A DNA stretch of 39,736 nt from positions 1 through 39,736 of IMG/VR virus record IMGVR_UViG_3300047320_000250; one strand, written 5' to 3'. Below, piece after piece: positions 39,544 through 39,736 of this stretch (positions are counted from its first letter, which is position 1; every line of letters starts with the position of its first letter). The notes beneath the pieces are model-generated. The model did not search any database. It saw only the letters and a list, made by a program, of their open reading frames with translations, and had not been told where the DNA came from. Source of the DNA: a virus. A program made the position numbers and the translations under genes.

Positions 39544-39736
39544 TCATTGCTTTACATAACTGCCTGGCGCCGGCTCCAGAGGCGGGAATTTGTCATTCCC
39601 TATGTGCGCAACCGCTGGTTGGCGCTCGCCGGAGTGTCCCGCCAGCCAGTTGAACCAGTCATTCCACCAGCTACCGGGTTGCTGCTCAGCATTCTTGAAC
39701 CAGGTCTCCGGGTTTTTCGTGACCCGATTATTGGTC
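39544..39736 (-). CDS. PHA synthase-like protein, C-terminal 63 codons only
   Basis: A minus-strand frame is open from the window edge to TGA at 39546-39544. It reads NPETWFKNAEQQPGSWWNDW, then HSGERQPAVAHIGN and the end EPAPGSYVKQ. This closely follows the C-terminus of Pseudomonas polyhydroxyalkanoate synthases (WFDHA...PGSWW, SG, LGN, APGTYV). Those enzymes polymerise hydroxyacyl-CoA into storage granules. The 5' part is outside the window. Identification rests on a short segment. Confidence 0.62.
   Translation of the reverse strand, partial: TNNRVTKNPETWFKNAEQQPGSWWNDWFNWLAGHSGERQPAVAHIGNDKFPPLEPAPGSYVKQ

Overview
The window is one complete, apparently intact P2/phiCTX-type prophage of about 39.0 kb, with a little host DNA at both ends. 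It is integrated into the 3' end of a tRNA-Ser(GGA) gene. A 27-bp direct repeat (36-62 and 39018-39044) marks attL and attR. The host is very probably a Pseudomonas of the fluorescens/putida kind. The evidence is the high-GC codon use of the phage core, a Pseudomonas-type DUF3077 protein, host-side small genes, and a truncated gene at the right edge whose C-terminus reads like a PHA synthase.

Layout, left to right. (1) 1-62: tRNA-Ser 3' half and attL. (2) 63-3.5 kb: a phage-borne replacement terminator, integrase arm repeats, a secreted DUF4157 protein with cysteine repeats, and the tyrosine integrase. (3) 3.5-8.7 kb, minus strand: the early operon, running from a Cro-like gene through YmfL-like and Ogr-like regulators to a 904-aa P4-alpha-like primase/helicase and several small proteins. 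(4) 8.7-9.15 kb: a divergent CI-type repressor; the operator palindrome sits exactly in the spacer of the early promoter. (5) 9.4-14.5 kb: a cargo zone, AT-rich in its left part. It holds an AAA ATPase plus PLD-like effector pair (candidate defence system), a remnant of a tail gene D copy, a small coupled ORF plus DUF3077 gene, a HicAB module and a membrane protein. (6) 14.5-33.1 kb, minus strand: the late genes in exact P2 order read backwards (D U T E/E' FII FI, fibre, I J W V, S R, spanins, endolysin, holin, X L M N O), with a lipoprotein moron between V and S. (7) 33.3-36.1 kb, plus strand: terminase ATPase P and portal Q. (8) 36.1-38.0 kb: a low-GC three-gene operon with a TIGR04255-type protein, in the place where phiCTX carries its cargo. 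(9) 38.0-39.05 kb: a cos-like site, a dense cluster of GGTAAT repeats, paired 11-bp arm repeats, attR and the original tRNA terminator. (10) 39.1 kb to the end: host genes.

How it works together. The repressor and the Cro-like protein form the lysis/lysogeny switch. The early operon replicates DNA with a primase/helicase instead of a P2 A-type nicking protein, and makes an Ogr-type activator. That activator probably acts at three copies of a TGTA-N11-TACA palindrome found upstream of O/P, V and FI. In all of these the palindrome centre is at the same distance from a CASCMT-like -10 hexamer, and in V and P this places the predicted transcription start on the ATG itself. The late genes build a contractile-tailed virion, and lysis uses a holin, a muramidase and overlapping Rz/Rz1-type spanins.

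The strongest candidates for something undescribed are the ATPase/PLD-like pair (9.4-11.8 kb), the TIGR04255 three-gene operon (36.1-38.0 kb), the late-promoter architecture with apparently leaderless V and P, and the iteron-like cluster next to attR.
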